From RGIG5612 sp964579345 (GTDB taxonomy: Bacteria > Bacillota > Clostridia > Lachnospirales > Lachnospiraceae), in assembly GCA_964579345.1 (NCBI GenBank), contig CAZOHB010000179.1, forward strand, positions 1 through 5,276: 5,276 bases of DNA, in the 5' to 3' direction. Shown here in pieces: positions 1 through 5,276 of the stretch. Under the pieces are notes generated by a model. The model worked only from the letters and a program-made list of their open reading frames with translations. It did not search any database and had not been told where the DNA came from. Each line of letters starts with the position of its first letter. Positions within the stretch are counted from its first letter, which is position 1. The translations under genes were made by a program, and so were the position numbers.

Positions 1-770
1 GAAACAAATTTGAATTCCGTATGGTCGGTTCCGCAGACAGTATCGCCTGCACCAATATCATGCTGAATACGGCAGTTGCAGAATCTTTAAGAATCTATGC
101 GGACAGACTGGAAGACGCTGCTGATTTCGAAAGCGCCCTGCATGAAATGATCCAGAAAACGATCAAAGATCATAAACGGATCATCTTCAACGGAAACGGC
201 TATGATGATGAATGGATCAAAGAAGCAACCGAAAAGAGAGGTCTTCTGAATTACCGTACAACTCCGGATGCGCTGCCTCATCTTCTTGATAAAAAGAATG
301 TGGAACTTCTGATGACGCATAAGATCTATACCGAAGCAGAGATCCGGTCACGTTTTGAGATCACGCTTGACAACTATTGCAAGACGGTTGTGATCGAGGC
401 AAATACGATGGCAGATATCGCAAAGATGCAGATCCTTCCTGCTGTCGAAAAATATGTCAGCGATGTCTCCAGGGCAGCTCTGGCAAAGAAAGAACTGGAT
501 CCGATGCTTGAATGCGTCTACGAGATGACGATTATTCGAAGACTATCCGCTTTAACGGACTGTATTGCTCTGAAGGTCGGAGAACTGGAAGACTCACTGA
601 TCCGGCTTGATGATGCAAAAGATGTTCAGGAAGAATCCGAAATGATCCGGGATGATCTTCTTGTAAAGATGAATGAGCTCCGGGTCGCCTGCGATGAGGC
701 AGAGACCCTTACGGCAAAGAATTACTGGCCGTTCCCGAAATACGGAGACCTGCTTTTCGGGGTTCGATAA
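1..770 (+). CDS. glnN: Type III glutamine synthetase, C-terminal part (5' end outside window)
   Basis: ATP-dependent ligation of ammonium to glutamate giving glutamine; cytoplasmic and oligomeric. The open frame runs in from the left edge (first full codon at base 3), so the ATG at 21 is internal and not a start. The first visible residues, NKFEFR followed by MVGSADS, match the GSIII version of the conserved glutamine synthetase E-x-R motif; that Glu is a metal ligand and that Arg an active-site residue in type I enzymes. The rest is the long helical C-terminal region characteristic of GSIII: ALPHLLDKKNVELL, then IYTEAEIRSRFEITLDNY, and the ending YWPFPKYGDLLF. About 255 residues are present against roughly 700 for the family, so about 440 are missing upstream. 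It ends at TAA 768-770 with no clear terminator after it, so readthrough into the ammonium channel gene is possible. The family call is firm; the symbol follows usual GSIII naming. Confidence 0.95.
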   Translation, partial: NKFEFRMVGSADSIACTNIMLNTAVAESLRIYADRLEDAADFESALHEMIQKTIKDHKRIIFNGNGYDDEWIKEATEKRGLLNYRTTPDALPHLLDKKNVELLMTHKIYTEAEIRSRFEITLDNYCKTVVIEANTMADIAKMQILPAVEKYVSDVSRAALAKKELDPMLECVYEMTIIRRLSALTDCIALKVGELEDSLIRLDDAKDVQEESEMIRDDLLVKMNELRVACDEAETLTAKNYWPFPKYGDLLFGVR

Positions 771-774
771 AACA

Positions 775-819
775 ATAACAGCACTATCAGCTTGCAATGG
801 CGTTCGCTCATAGTGTTAT
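775..819 (+). promoter_or_regulatory. Imperfect inverted repeat in the amt leader
   Basis: Directly after the glutamine synthetase stop, CACTAT (782-787) pairs with ATAGTG (810-815). The outer ATAA (775-778) pairs with TTAT (816-819) across a 3-base bulge. Inside, AGC (789-791) can pair with GCT (806-808), and the tip can close as a six-base loop AATGGC (796-801). No run of T follows, so it is not a standard intrinsic terminator. It may be a leader RNA stem or an attenuated 3' end for the synthetase transcript; its function is unknown. Confidence 0.4.
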
Positions 820-825
820 CTGGCA

Positions 826-864
826 GACAGATGACATCAATGAAAAGAAACGTCATCTCCTGTC
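826..864 (+). promoter_or_regulatory. Putative competing (anti-sequestering) stem in the amt leader
   Basis: AGATGAC (829-835) is perfectly complementary to GTCATCT (852-858). GAC (826-828) extends this by pairing with GTC (862-864), leaving CCT (859-861) as a bulge and a 16-base loop at 836-851. Its right arm is almost the same stretch that forms the left arm of the downstream hairpin (853-863), so the two stems exclude each other. Being upstream, it would fold first during transcription. The pairing is seen in the sequence; a switching role is inferred. Confidence 0.45.
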
Positions 865-889
865 AGAAAAATAAAAGAACAGGAGATGA
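853..889 (+). promoter_or_regulatory. Perfect 11-bp hairpin covering the amt ribosome binding site
   Basis: Bases 853-863 (TCATCTCCTGT) pair without mismatch with 879-889 (ACAGGAGATGA) around a 15-base, A-rich loop (864-878). The 3' arm contains the whole AGGAG Shine-Dalgarno sequence (881-885), and the 5' arm supplies a matching anti-Shine-Dalgarno CTCCT. No T-run follows, so this looks like translational control and not a terminator. When formed, it should block ribosome loading on the Amt-PII gene. Confidence 0.6.
881..885 (+). promoter_or_regulatory. Shine-Dalgarno site that sets the Amt-PII start at 895
   Basis: AGGAG abuts the in-frame ATG at 886 with no spacer, which is too close to use. 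It lies 9 bases ahead of the ATG at 895, a workable spacing. The start at 895 (MSETIREL) is therefore preferred over 886. Confidence 0.8.
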
Positions 890-894
890 ATAAT

Positions 895-2727
895 ATGAGT
901 GAAACAATCAGAGAGTTAGTCAGTGAAATGACATCTGCAGAAGTGTTTGGCGTCTGGTTCCTGATCGGAGCTGCGCTGGTGTTCTGGATGCAGGCCGGGT
1001 TCGCCATGGTCGAAGCCGGCTTTACCAGAGCCAAGAATACAGGAAACATCATCATGAAAAACCTGATGGATTTCTGTATCGGTACCGGAATGTTTATCCT
1101 GATCGGATTCAGTCTTCTTATGGGAGAGGATCTTCTGGGTTTCATAGGCAAGCCGGGTTTTGACCTTTTTACTGCTTATGCGGATTTCGATTTTTCCGGG
1201 TTTGTATTTAACCTTGTGTTCTGTGCAACCACAGCTACGATCGTTTCCGGAGCGATGGCAGAGCGCACAAAATTCCTTTCCTACTGTGTCTATTCCGCAG
1301 TGATCTCCGGACTGATCTATCCGATCGAGGCCCACTGGATCTGGGGCGGAGGCTGGCTTTCAGGAATGGGATTTCATGACTTTGCAGGTTCCTGCGCAAT
1401 CCATATGGTCGGAGGAATCTCGGCCCTGATCGGAGCAAAAATCCTTGGCGCAAGGATCGGAAAATTCCAACGAGATGAAAAAGGAAATGTAACAAAAGTC
1501 AATGCCTTTCCCGGCCACAACATTGCGCTTGGCGCGCTGGGTGTTTTTATCCTCTGGCTTGGCTGGTACGGATTCAACGGAGCTGCCGCAACCTCGATCG
1601 AACAGCTGGGATCGATCTTTCTGACGACTACGATCTCCCCGGCGATCGCGACCGTTGCCTGTATGATCTTTACCTGGATCAAATACGGAAAACCGGATGT
1701 TTCCATGTGTCTGAATGCCTCTCTCGCCGGTCTGGTGGCGATCACCGCCGGATGCGATGCAACCGATGCGTTTGGTTCGATCGTGATCGGAGCCGTTTCA
1801 GGACTACTCGTCGTGTTCGGCGTCTGGCTTCTGGATCATAAACTCCGGATCGACGATCCAGTCGGAGCAGTCGCTGTTCACTGCCTGAACGGAATCTGGG
1901 GAACCCTGGCAGTCGGATTATTCGCAACCGATAAAGCACCGGGATACGCAATTGCCAATGCTTCCGGAAAAACTCTGACAGGTCTCTTTTACGGAGGCGG
2001 ATTTGAATTGCTGGGGATCCAGCTTTTAGGCTTCGCTGCTGTCGCACTCTGGACTGCAGTCACAATGACGATCGTCTTCTTTGCGATCAAAAAGATCTTT
2101 GGCCTTCGCGCTTCCAGGGAAGAAGAGATCGCAGGCCTGGATTCTACAGAGCACGGACTCCAGACAGCATACGCCGGTTTTGCGATGTCTCCGGATTATG
2201 TTGATGAAGGAATCTCCGCAGAGATCATGGACGAAGATGCGGCAGGTGAATTCACAGATGATGCCGGAAATGTCTGGGTACAGGGCCACGCACCGATCCA
2301 TGTGTCCGGAGATATCCCGCTTGCGGAAGCTGTTCCTGTAAAGAAAGTCCCTGTCTTTTATGAACACGGACATAAATTCACAAAAGTAGAGATCATCTGC
2401 AAAGAAAATAAATTTGAAACCCTTAAAAATGCCATGATGAAGATTGGCATTGCCGGTATGACGGTCTCGCATGTCCTCGGCTGCGGGGAGCAGAAAGGAA
2501 AGCCCGAATACTACCGTGGTGTACAGGTGGAGGCAACGCTTCTTCCTAAGATCCAGGTGGATATCGTCGTCAGCGAAGTACCCGTACGCCGCGTGATCGA
2601 AACTGCAAAGAAAGTCCTTTATACGGGGCATATCGGAGACGGCAAGATCTTTGTCTATGATGTTGAAAACGTGGTAAAAGTCCGTACCGGCGAAGAAGGC
2701 TACGATGCTTTGCAGGATGAAGTTTAA
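895..2727 (+). CDS. amt: Ammonium channel (Amt/AmtB) fused to a C-terminal PII domain
   Basis: Inner-membrane ammonium conductance protein with its own PII regulator, 610 residues from the ATG at 895 (plain Amt proteins are about 400-450). Residues 17-404 hold about eleven hydrophobic segments and the Amt signatures: the twin pore histidines H170 (in DFAGSCAIH) and H329 (in AVHCLNGIWGT), the conserved D162, the stacked phenylalanines F105/F109, the W150 of WIWGGGW, and GWYGFN. The cytoplasmic tail motif EEEIAGLDSTEHG (about 409-421) is the one that contacts GlnK in E. coli. An acidic linker (about 429-494) leads to a full PII domain (about 495-610). Its T-loop reads GCGEQKGKPEYYRG, with Q533, R541 and K552 matching E. 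coli Gln39, Arg47 and Lys58 (2-oxoglutarate, pore plug). The domain also has the nucleotide motif TGHIGDGKIF and the ending KVRTGEE. E. coli Tyr51, the uridylylation site, is Val545. No signal peptide is seen. Translation is probably gated by the hairpin at 853-889. Confidence 0.95.
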   Translation: MSETIRELVSEMTSAEVFGVWFLIGAALVFWMQAGFAMVEAGFTRAKNTGNIIMKNLMDFCIGTGMFILIGFSLLMGEDLLGFIGKPGFDLFTAYADFDFSGFVFNLVFCATTATIVSGAMAERTKFLSYCVYSAVISGLIYPIEAHWIWGGGWLSGMGFHDFAGSCAIHMVGGISALIGAKILGARIGKFQRDEKGNVTKVNAFPGHNIALGALGVFILWLGWYGFNGAAATSIEQLGSIFLTTTISPAIATVACMIFTWIKYGKPDVSMCLNASLAGLVAITAGCDATDAFGSIVIGAVSGLLVVFGVWLLDHKLRIDDPVGAVAVHCLNGIWGTLAVGLFATDKAPGYAIANASGKTLTGLFYGGGFELLGIQLLGFAAVALWTAVTMTIVFFAIKKIFGLRASREEEIAGLDSTEHGLQTAYAGFAMSPDYVDEGISAEIMDEDAAGEFTDDAGNVWVQGHAPIHVSGDIPLAEAVPVKKVPVFYEHGHKFTKVEIICKENKFETLKNAMMKIGIAGMTVSHVLGCGEQKGKPEYYRGVQVEATLLPKIQVDIVVSEVPVRRVIETAKKVLYTGHIGDGKIFVYDVENVVKVRTGEEGYDALQDEV

Positions 2728-2745
2728 CAGTTGGAAGAAACATTT

Positions 2746-2751
2746 GGTGAG
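2746..2751 (+). promoter_or_regulatory. Ribosome binding site of asnB
   Basis: GGTGAG ends 5 bases before the ATG at 2757. The gap after the Amt-PII stop is only 29 bases with no hairpin or T-run, so asnB is very probably co-transcribed with the channel gene. Confidence 0.6.
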
Positions 2752-2756
2752 ATAAC

Positions 2757-4400
2757 ATGTGTACGATAATGGCTTATTGCGGAAGAACCGCTACATATAA
2801 AGCAATGAGAGATGCTCTTTCGGAGACATGCTCCCGCGGTCCGGATGACGAAAAGATCCTGGACACCGGAAATGGGATGCTTGGATTTCAGCGCCTTTCC
2901 ATCATGGGACTGACTCCGGAAGGCATGCAGCCGTTTGAACTGAGTGAATGCTCTGTCGTCTGCAATGGAGAACTTTACGGATTTGAAAAACAGCGAAAGG
3001 AACTGCTGGCAAAGGGTTATTCTTTTTCGAGCGACAGTGACTGCGAAATCCTGCTCCCTCTCTATCTGGAACACGGCACGGAGCTGTTCCGGATGCTGGA
3101 TGCGGAGTTTGCCTGTGTGATCTATGACAGCAGAAAGCAGGAATATATCGCAGCAAGAGATCCGATCGGGATCCGCCCGCTGTATTTCGGATTCGACGCC
3201 ATCGGTACGGTCGTATTTGCAAGTGAGCCAAAGAACCTGACACGGATCTGCAAAAAGATCCGCCCCTTCCCTCCCGGCTTTTACTGCAGGATCCCGGCAA
3301 ATATTGCGGAGACGCATTTTGACGCGGACCCTGTGACCCGGCTGAGACGGATCGGACAGCTCGTATGCTACCGGAATATTACGGATGTCAGCACCGTATG
3401 TCCGGACGATCTGGAGACCGTTTGCAGAAAGATCCGCGACAAACTGACCGAAGGCGTCAGAAAACGTCTGGTCTCGGATTCACGGGTCGGCTTCCTCCTG
3501 TCCGGCGGCCTCGATTCATCCCTGGTCTGTGCAATTGCCGCAAGAGAATATGACCAGCCGATCCATACCTTTGCGATCGGTATGAGCGAGGATGCGATCG
3601 ATCTGAAGTATGCGAAGCAGGTGGCAGATTATATCGGCAGCGAACATACAGAAGTCTATATGACGCCGGACGAGGTCATCTCCTCCCTGGAAACCGTCAT
3701 AAAACTGCTGGGCACATTTGATATTACAACGATCCGGGCAAGCATGGGCATGTATCTGGTCTGCAAAGCGATCCACGAAACCACAGATATCCGGGTGCTT
3801 CTGACCGGTGAGATCTCCGATGAACTGTTTGGATATAAATATACGGATTTTGCGCCGTCTGCAGAAGAATTCCAGAAAGAATCCGAAAAGCGCGTGCGGG
3901 AATTGCATATGTACGATGTCCTCCGCGCAGACCGCTGTATTTCCGTAAACTCTCTGGAAGCCCGGGTACCTTTCGGGGATCTGGATTTCGCATCTTATGT
4001 TATGAGCATCGATCCGGAGAAAAAAATGAACACCTACGGAAAGGGAAAGTATCTGCTGCGGCGAGCGTTTAAAGATGATCACCTGCTGCCGGAAGAGATC
4101 CTGATGAGAGAAAAAGCTGCTTTTTCTGATGCTGTAGGCCATTCAATGGTGGATTATCTGAAAGATTATGCAGAGACCATCTATACGGACAGTGAGTTTG
4201 AATGCGGCCGGCAGAGATATGATCACGCCAGACCGTTTACAAAAGAATCCCTGCTCTACCGTGATATTTTTGAAAAATACTATCCGGGTCAGGCGGAAAT
4301 GATCGTTGATTTCTGGATGCCGAATAAAACATGGGAAGGCTGCAATGTGGACGACCCGTCCGCAAGAGTCCTTTCAAACTACGGAAACAGCGGCATTTGA
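2757..4400 (+). CDS. asnB: Asparagine synthetase, glutamine-hydrolysing
   Basis: Converts aspartate, glutamine and ATP to asparagine, glutamate, AMP and pyrophosphate in the cytoplasm. The start is fixed because the class II glutaminase nucleophile must be Cys2 after Met removal (MCTIMAYCG). The N-terminal Ntn domain (about 1-200) shows R46 (QRLSI), N70-G71-E72 and D95 (SDCE), the glutamine-binding set of E. coli AsnB, plus AARDPIGIRPLYFG. The synthetase domain (about 215-547) has the PP-loop SGGLDSS (249-255), FDITTIRAS (321-329), a GE-x-SDELFG loop (351-359), LHMYDVLRAD (383-392), EARVPFGD (401-408) and REKAAFSDAVG (451-461, with the catalytic-type lysine K453). The 547 residues match the usual length of about 550. 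Odd: the normally invariant GEGSDE is GEISDE, and the following GGY is one residue shorter. Position behind Amt and glutamine synthetase suggests nitrogen-linked control. Confidence 0.95.
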   Translation: MCTIMAYCGRTATYKAMRDALSETCSRGPDDEKILDTGNGMLGFQRLSIMGLTPEGMQPFELSECSVVCNGELYGFEKQRKELLAKGYSFSSDSDCEILLPLYLEHGTELFRMLDAEFACVIYDSRKQEYIAARDPIGIRPLYFGFDAIGTVVFASEPKNLTRICKKIRPFPPGFYCRIPANIAETHFDADPVTRLRRIGQLVCYRNITDVSTVCPDDLETVCRKIRDKLTEGVRKRLVSDSRVGFLLSGGLDSSLVCAIAAREYDQPIHTFAIGMSEDAIDLKYAKQVADYIGSEHTEVYMTPDEVISSLETVIKLLGTFDITTIRASMGMYLVCKAIHETTDIRVLLTGEISDELFGYKYTDFAPSAEEFQKESEKRVRELHMYDVLRADRCISVNSLEARVPFGDLDFASYVMSIDPEKKMNTYGKGKYLLRRAFKDDHLLPEEILMREKAAFSDAVGHSMVDYLKDYAETIYTDSEFECGRQRYDHARPFTKESLLYRDIFEKYYPGQAEMIVDFWMPNKTWEGCNVDDPSARVLSNYGNSGI

Positions 4401-4424
4401 CCCCGGGGACGGTTCTTTCGGTTC
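4401..4424 (+). repeat. Possible REP-like extragenic element between asnB and purF
   Basis: The first bases after the asnB stop are an 8-base palindrome CCCCGGGG followed by ACGGTTCTTT and a second CGGTTC, so CGGTTC occurs twice (4410-4415 and 4419-4424). From general knowledge, GGGGACGGTTCT cores (reverse AGAACCGTCCCC) recur as scattered extragenic repeats in many bacteria, often linked with IS200-like REP-associated transposases. Only one copy lies in this window, so repetition cannot be shown here. The rest of the gap (4425-4469) shows no convincing promoter or terminator. Confidence 0.35.
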
Positions 4425-4461
4425 AATCTGCTTCTCTGGTTATTTTTCTAAACGGAAATGT

Positions 4462-4465
4462 GGTG
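4462..4465 (+). promoter_or_regulatory. Weak ribosome binding site of purF
   Basis: GGTG lies 4 bases before the ATG at 4470. The upstream in-frame ATG at 4458 is preceded only by CGGA at a 1-base spacing. Neither site is strong. The choice of 4470 also gives a normal short propeptide (MNLHEE) before the nucleophile cysteine. Confidence 0.4.
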
Positions 4466-4469
4466 TGTT

Positions 4470-5267
4470 ATGAATCTTCACGAAGAATGTGGCGTATTTG
4501 GAATTATTTCTCCGGAACCCTGCGATGTTTCCGGGATCACTTATTACGGACTTTATGCGCTTCAGCACAGAGGTCAGGAAAGCTGCGGCATCGTTGTCTG
4601 TAATGACGGGCTGTTTGAATCCCATAAAGATCTCGGGCTTGTAAGCCAGGTTTTCACAAAAGAAACTCTGGCCCGTTTTTCAAAAGGAACGATGGCGGTC
4701 GGGCATGTCAGATACGGAACCACCGGCGCATCAAACAGAGCAAACTGTCAGCCGCTGGAGGTGAACCACCAGAAGGGACGAATGGCGCTTGCCCATAACG
4801 GAAATCTGACGAACGCCAGAGAGCTGCGGGATGAGCTGGAACTCTCCGGAGCGATCTTCCATACGACAAGCGATACCGAAACGATCTGCTACATTGTCAC
4901 CAAAGAACGGCTCTCCTCTGCATCCATTGAAGAAGCGATCCGAAAGGCTATGGCGCGGATCGAAGGCGCCTATTCCCTGGTTCTGCTCTCCCCTCAGAAA
5001 ATGATCTGCGCGCGGGACCCGAAAGGATTCCGTCCGCTTGTTTTTGGCAGAATGCCGGACGGCGTTTATGTCGTCGCATCCGAGACCTGCGCGCTGACCG
5101 CTGTCGGCGCAGAGCTGGTCCGGGATGTCAGGCCTGGTGAGATTCTGGTTTTCAGAAAGGAATCCTCCGGCTCCAGGATCCTGGTAGAAAGCAGGACCGA
5201 TTTCTGTGTCACACAAAAGATAAGCACCTGTATTTTTGAATATATCTACTGTGCTAGACCGTACTGA
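4470..5267 (+). CDS. purF: Amidophosphoribosyltransferase, N-terminal glutaminase part; open frame cut by TGA
   Basis: PurF transfers the glutamine amide to PRPP, giving phosphoribosylamine, the committed step of purine synthesis. Visible is the Ntn glutaminase domain: a six-residue propeptide then the nucleophile C7 (HEECGVFGI), ALQHRGQES (30-38), GHVRYGTTG (78-86, the substrate-binding Arg-Tyr), AHNGN (108-112, oxyanion Asn-Gly) and TSDTE (133-137). These are followed by ARDPKGFRPL (181-190) and FEYIYCARP (256-264), which begins the link to the phosphoribosyltransferase domain. The open frame has 265 residues against roughly 470-500 for the family; the PRPP-binding domain is not in the window. 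The frame ends in TGA exactly where the family continues as ARPDS-VID, and VID is still encoded right after the stop. The gene is therefore either nonsense-interrupted or mis-sequenced, and not naturally short. An alternative start is the ATG at 4458 (four residues longer). As drawn, the product would lack the synthase half. Confidence 0.85.
   Translation: MNLHEECGVFGIISPEPCDVSGITYYGLYALQHRGQESCGIVVCNDGLFESHKDLGLVSQVFTKETLARFSKGTMAVGHVRYGTTGASNRANCQPLEVNHQKGRMALAHNGNLTNARELRDELELSGAIFHTTSDTETICYIVTKERLSSASIEEAIRKAMARIEGAYSLVLLSPQKMICARDPKGFRPLVFGRMPDGVYVVASETCALTAVGAELVRDVRPGEILVFRKESSGSRILVESRTDFCVTQKISTCIFEYIYCARPY
5265..5267 (+). other. In-frame TGA inside the conserved purF ARPDS motif
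   Basis: The codons from 5250 read Cys-Ala-Arg-Pro-Tyr-stop-Val-Ile-Asp, where PurF proteins usually read Phe-Ala-Arg-Pro-Asp-Ser-Val-Ile-Asp. The reading frame is unchanged on both sides, so this is a substitution-type stop and not a frameshift. Two further unusual residues within 15 bases, next to the window edge, make sequence error at a contig end a serious possibility. Confidence 0.7.
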
Positions 5268-5276
5268 GTTATTGAC

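Noticed and set aside
21..23. ATG at 21 as a gene start
   Set aside because: The same frame is open to the left edge and encodes the conserved NKFEFR of glutamine synthetase; there is no ribosome binding site before 21.
792..819. Possible promoter TTGCAA (792-797) with TGTTAT (814-819), 16-base spacing
   Set aside because: Each box matches only 4 of 6 consensus bases and overlaps the inverted repeat; too weak to annotate, although a start near 826 would coincide with the first competing stem.
886..894. ATG at 886 as start of the Amt-PII protein
   Set aside because: It directly touches the AGGAG with no spacer; the ATG at 895 has a proper 9-base spacing.
853..894. Hairpin before amt as a Rho-independent terminator
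   Set aside because: No U-rich tract follows the stem; the next bases are AATATGAGTG, leading directly into the coding sequence.
2026..2631. 201-codon reading frame on the minus strand inside the Amt-PII gene
   Set aside because: It lies wholly antisense to a confidently identified gene, shows no recognisable motif and has no plausible ribosome binding context; a coding shadow.
3516..4142. 208-codon reading frame on the minus strand inside asnB
   Set aside because: Antisense to the conserved synthetase domain, with composition explained by the opposite-strand gene.
4397..4427. Possible promoter TTGACC (4397-4402) with TTCAAT (4422-4427) before purF
   Set aside because: The spacing is 19 bases, the second box is weak and the first overlaps the asnB stop codon; it is more likely chance.

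Overview
The window reads as one co-directional (+ strand) nitrogen-assimilation cluster from a Firmicute, most likely a gut or anaerobic member of Clostridia. The basis is a type III glutamine synthetase, a clostridial-looking asparagine synthetase, a Shine-Dalgarno-led layout with short gaps, and moderate GC with ATC/GAT-rich codon use. The taxonomic placement is inference. No RNA genes, insertion sequences or CRISPR arrays are visible.

Layout: (1) bases 1-770 hold the last third of a type III glutamine synthetase (glnN-type) whose start lies upstream of the window. (2) Bases 771-894 are a 124-base leader rich in inverted repeats. One is a perfect 11-bp hairpin that buries the ribosome binding site of the next gene. 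Another is an upstream stem that would compete for the same arm. (3) Bases 895-2727 encode an ammonium channel (Amt) fused through an acidic linker to a complete PII signal-transduction domain. (4) Bases 2757-4400 encode glutamine-hydrolysing asparagine synthetase (AsnB), 29 bases downstream. (5) Bases 4401-4469 are a short gap starting with a GGGGACGGTTCTT-type element that resembles REP-like extragenic sequence. (6) From 4470 to the window end lies the N-terminal glutaminase half of amidophosphoribosyltransferase (PurF). An in-frame TGA interrupts it only nine bases before the window ends, at a highly conserved place.

Together the genes form a glutamine economy. Amt-PII brings in ammonium and senses nitrogen/energy status. 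Glutamine synthetase fixes the ammonium into glutamine. AsnB and PurF, both class II (N-terminal Cys) glutamine amidotransferases, spend glutamine on asparagine and on the first step of purine synthesis. The least ordinary items are the self-tethered PII domain lacking the classical uridylylation tyrosine, the putative RNA switch in front of it, and the broken or mis-sequenced purF.
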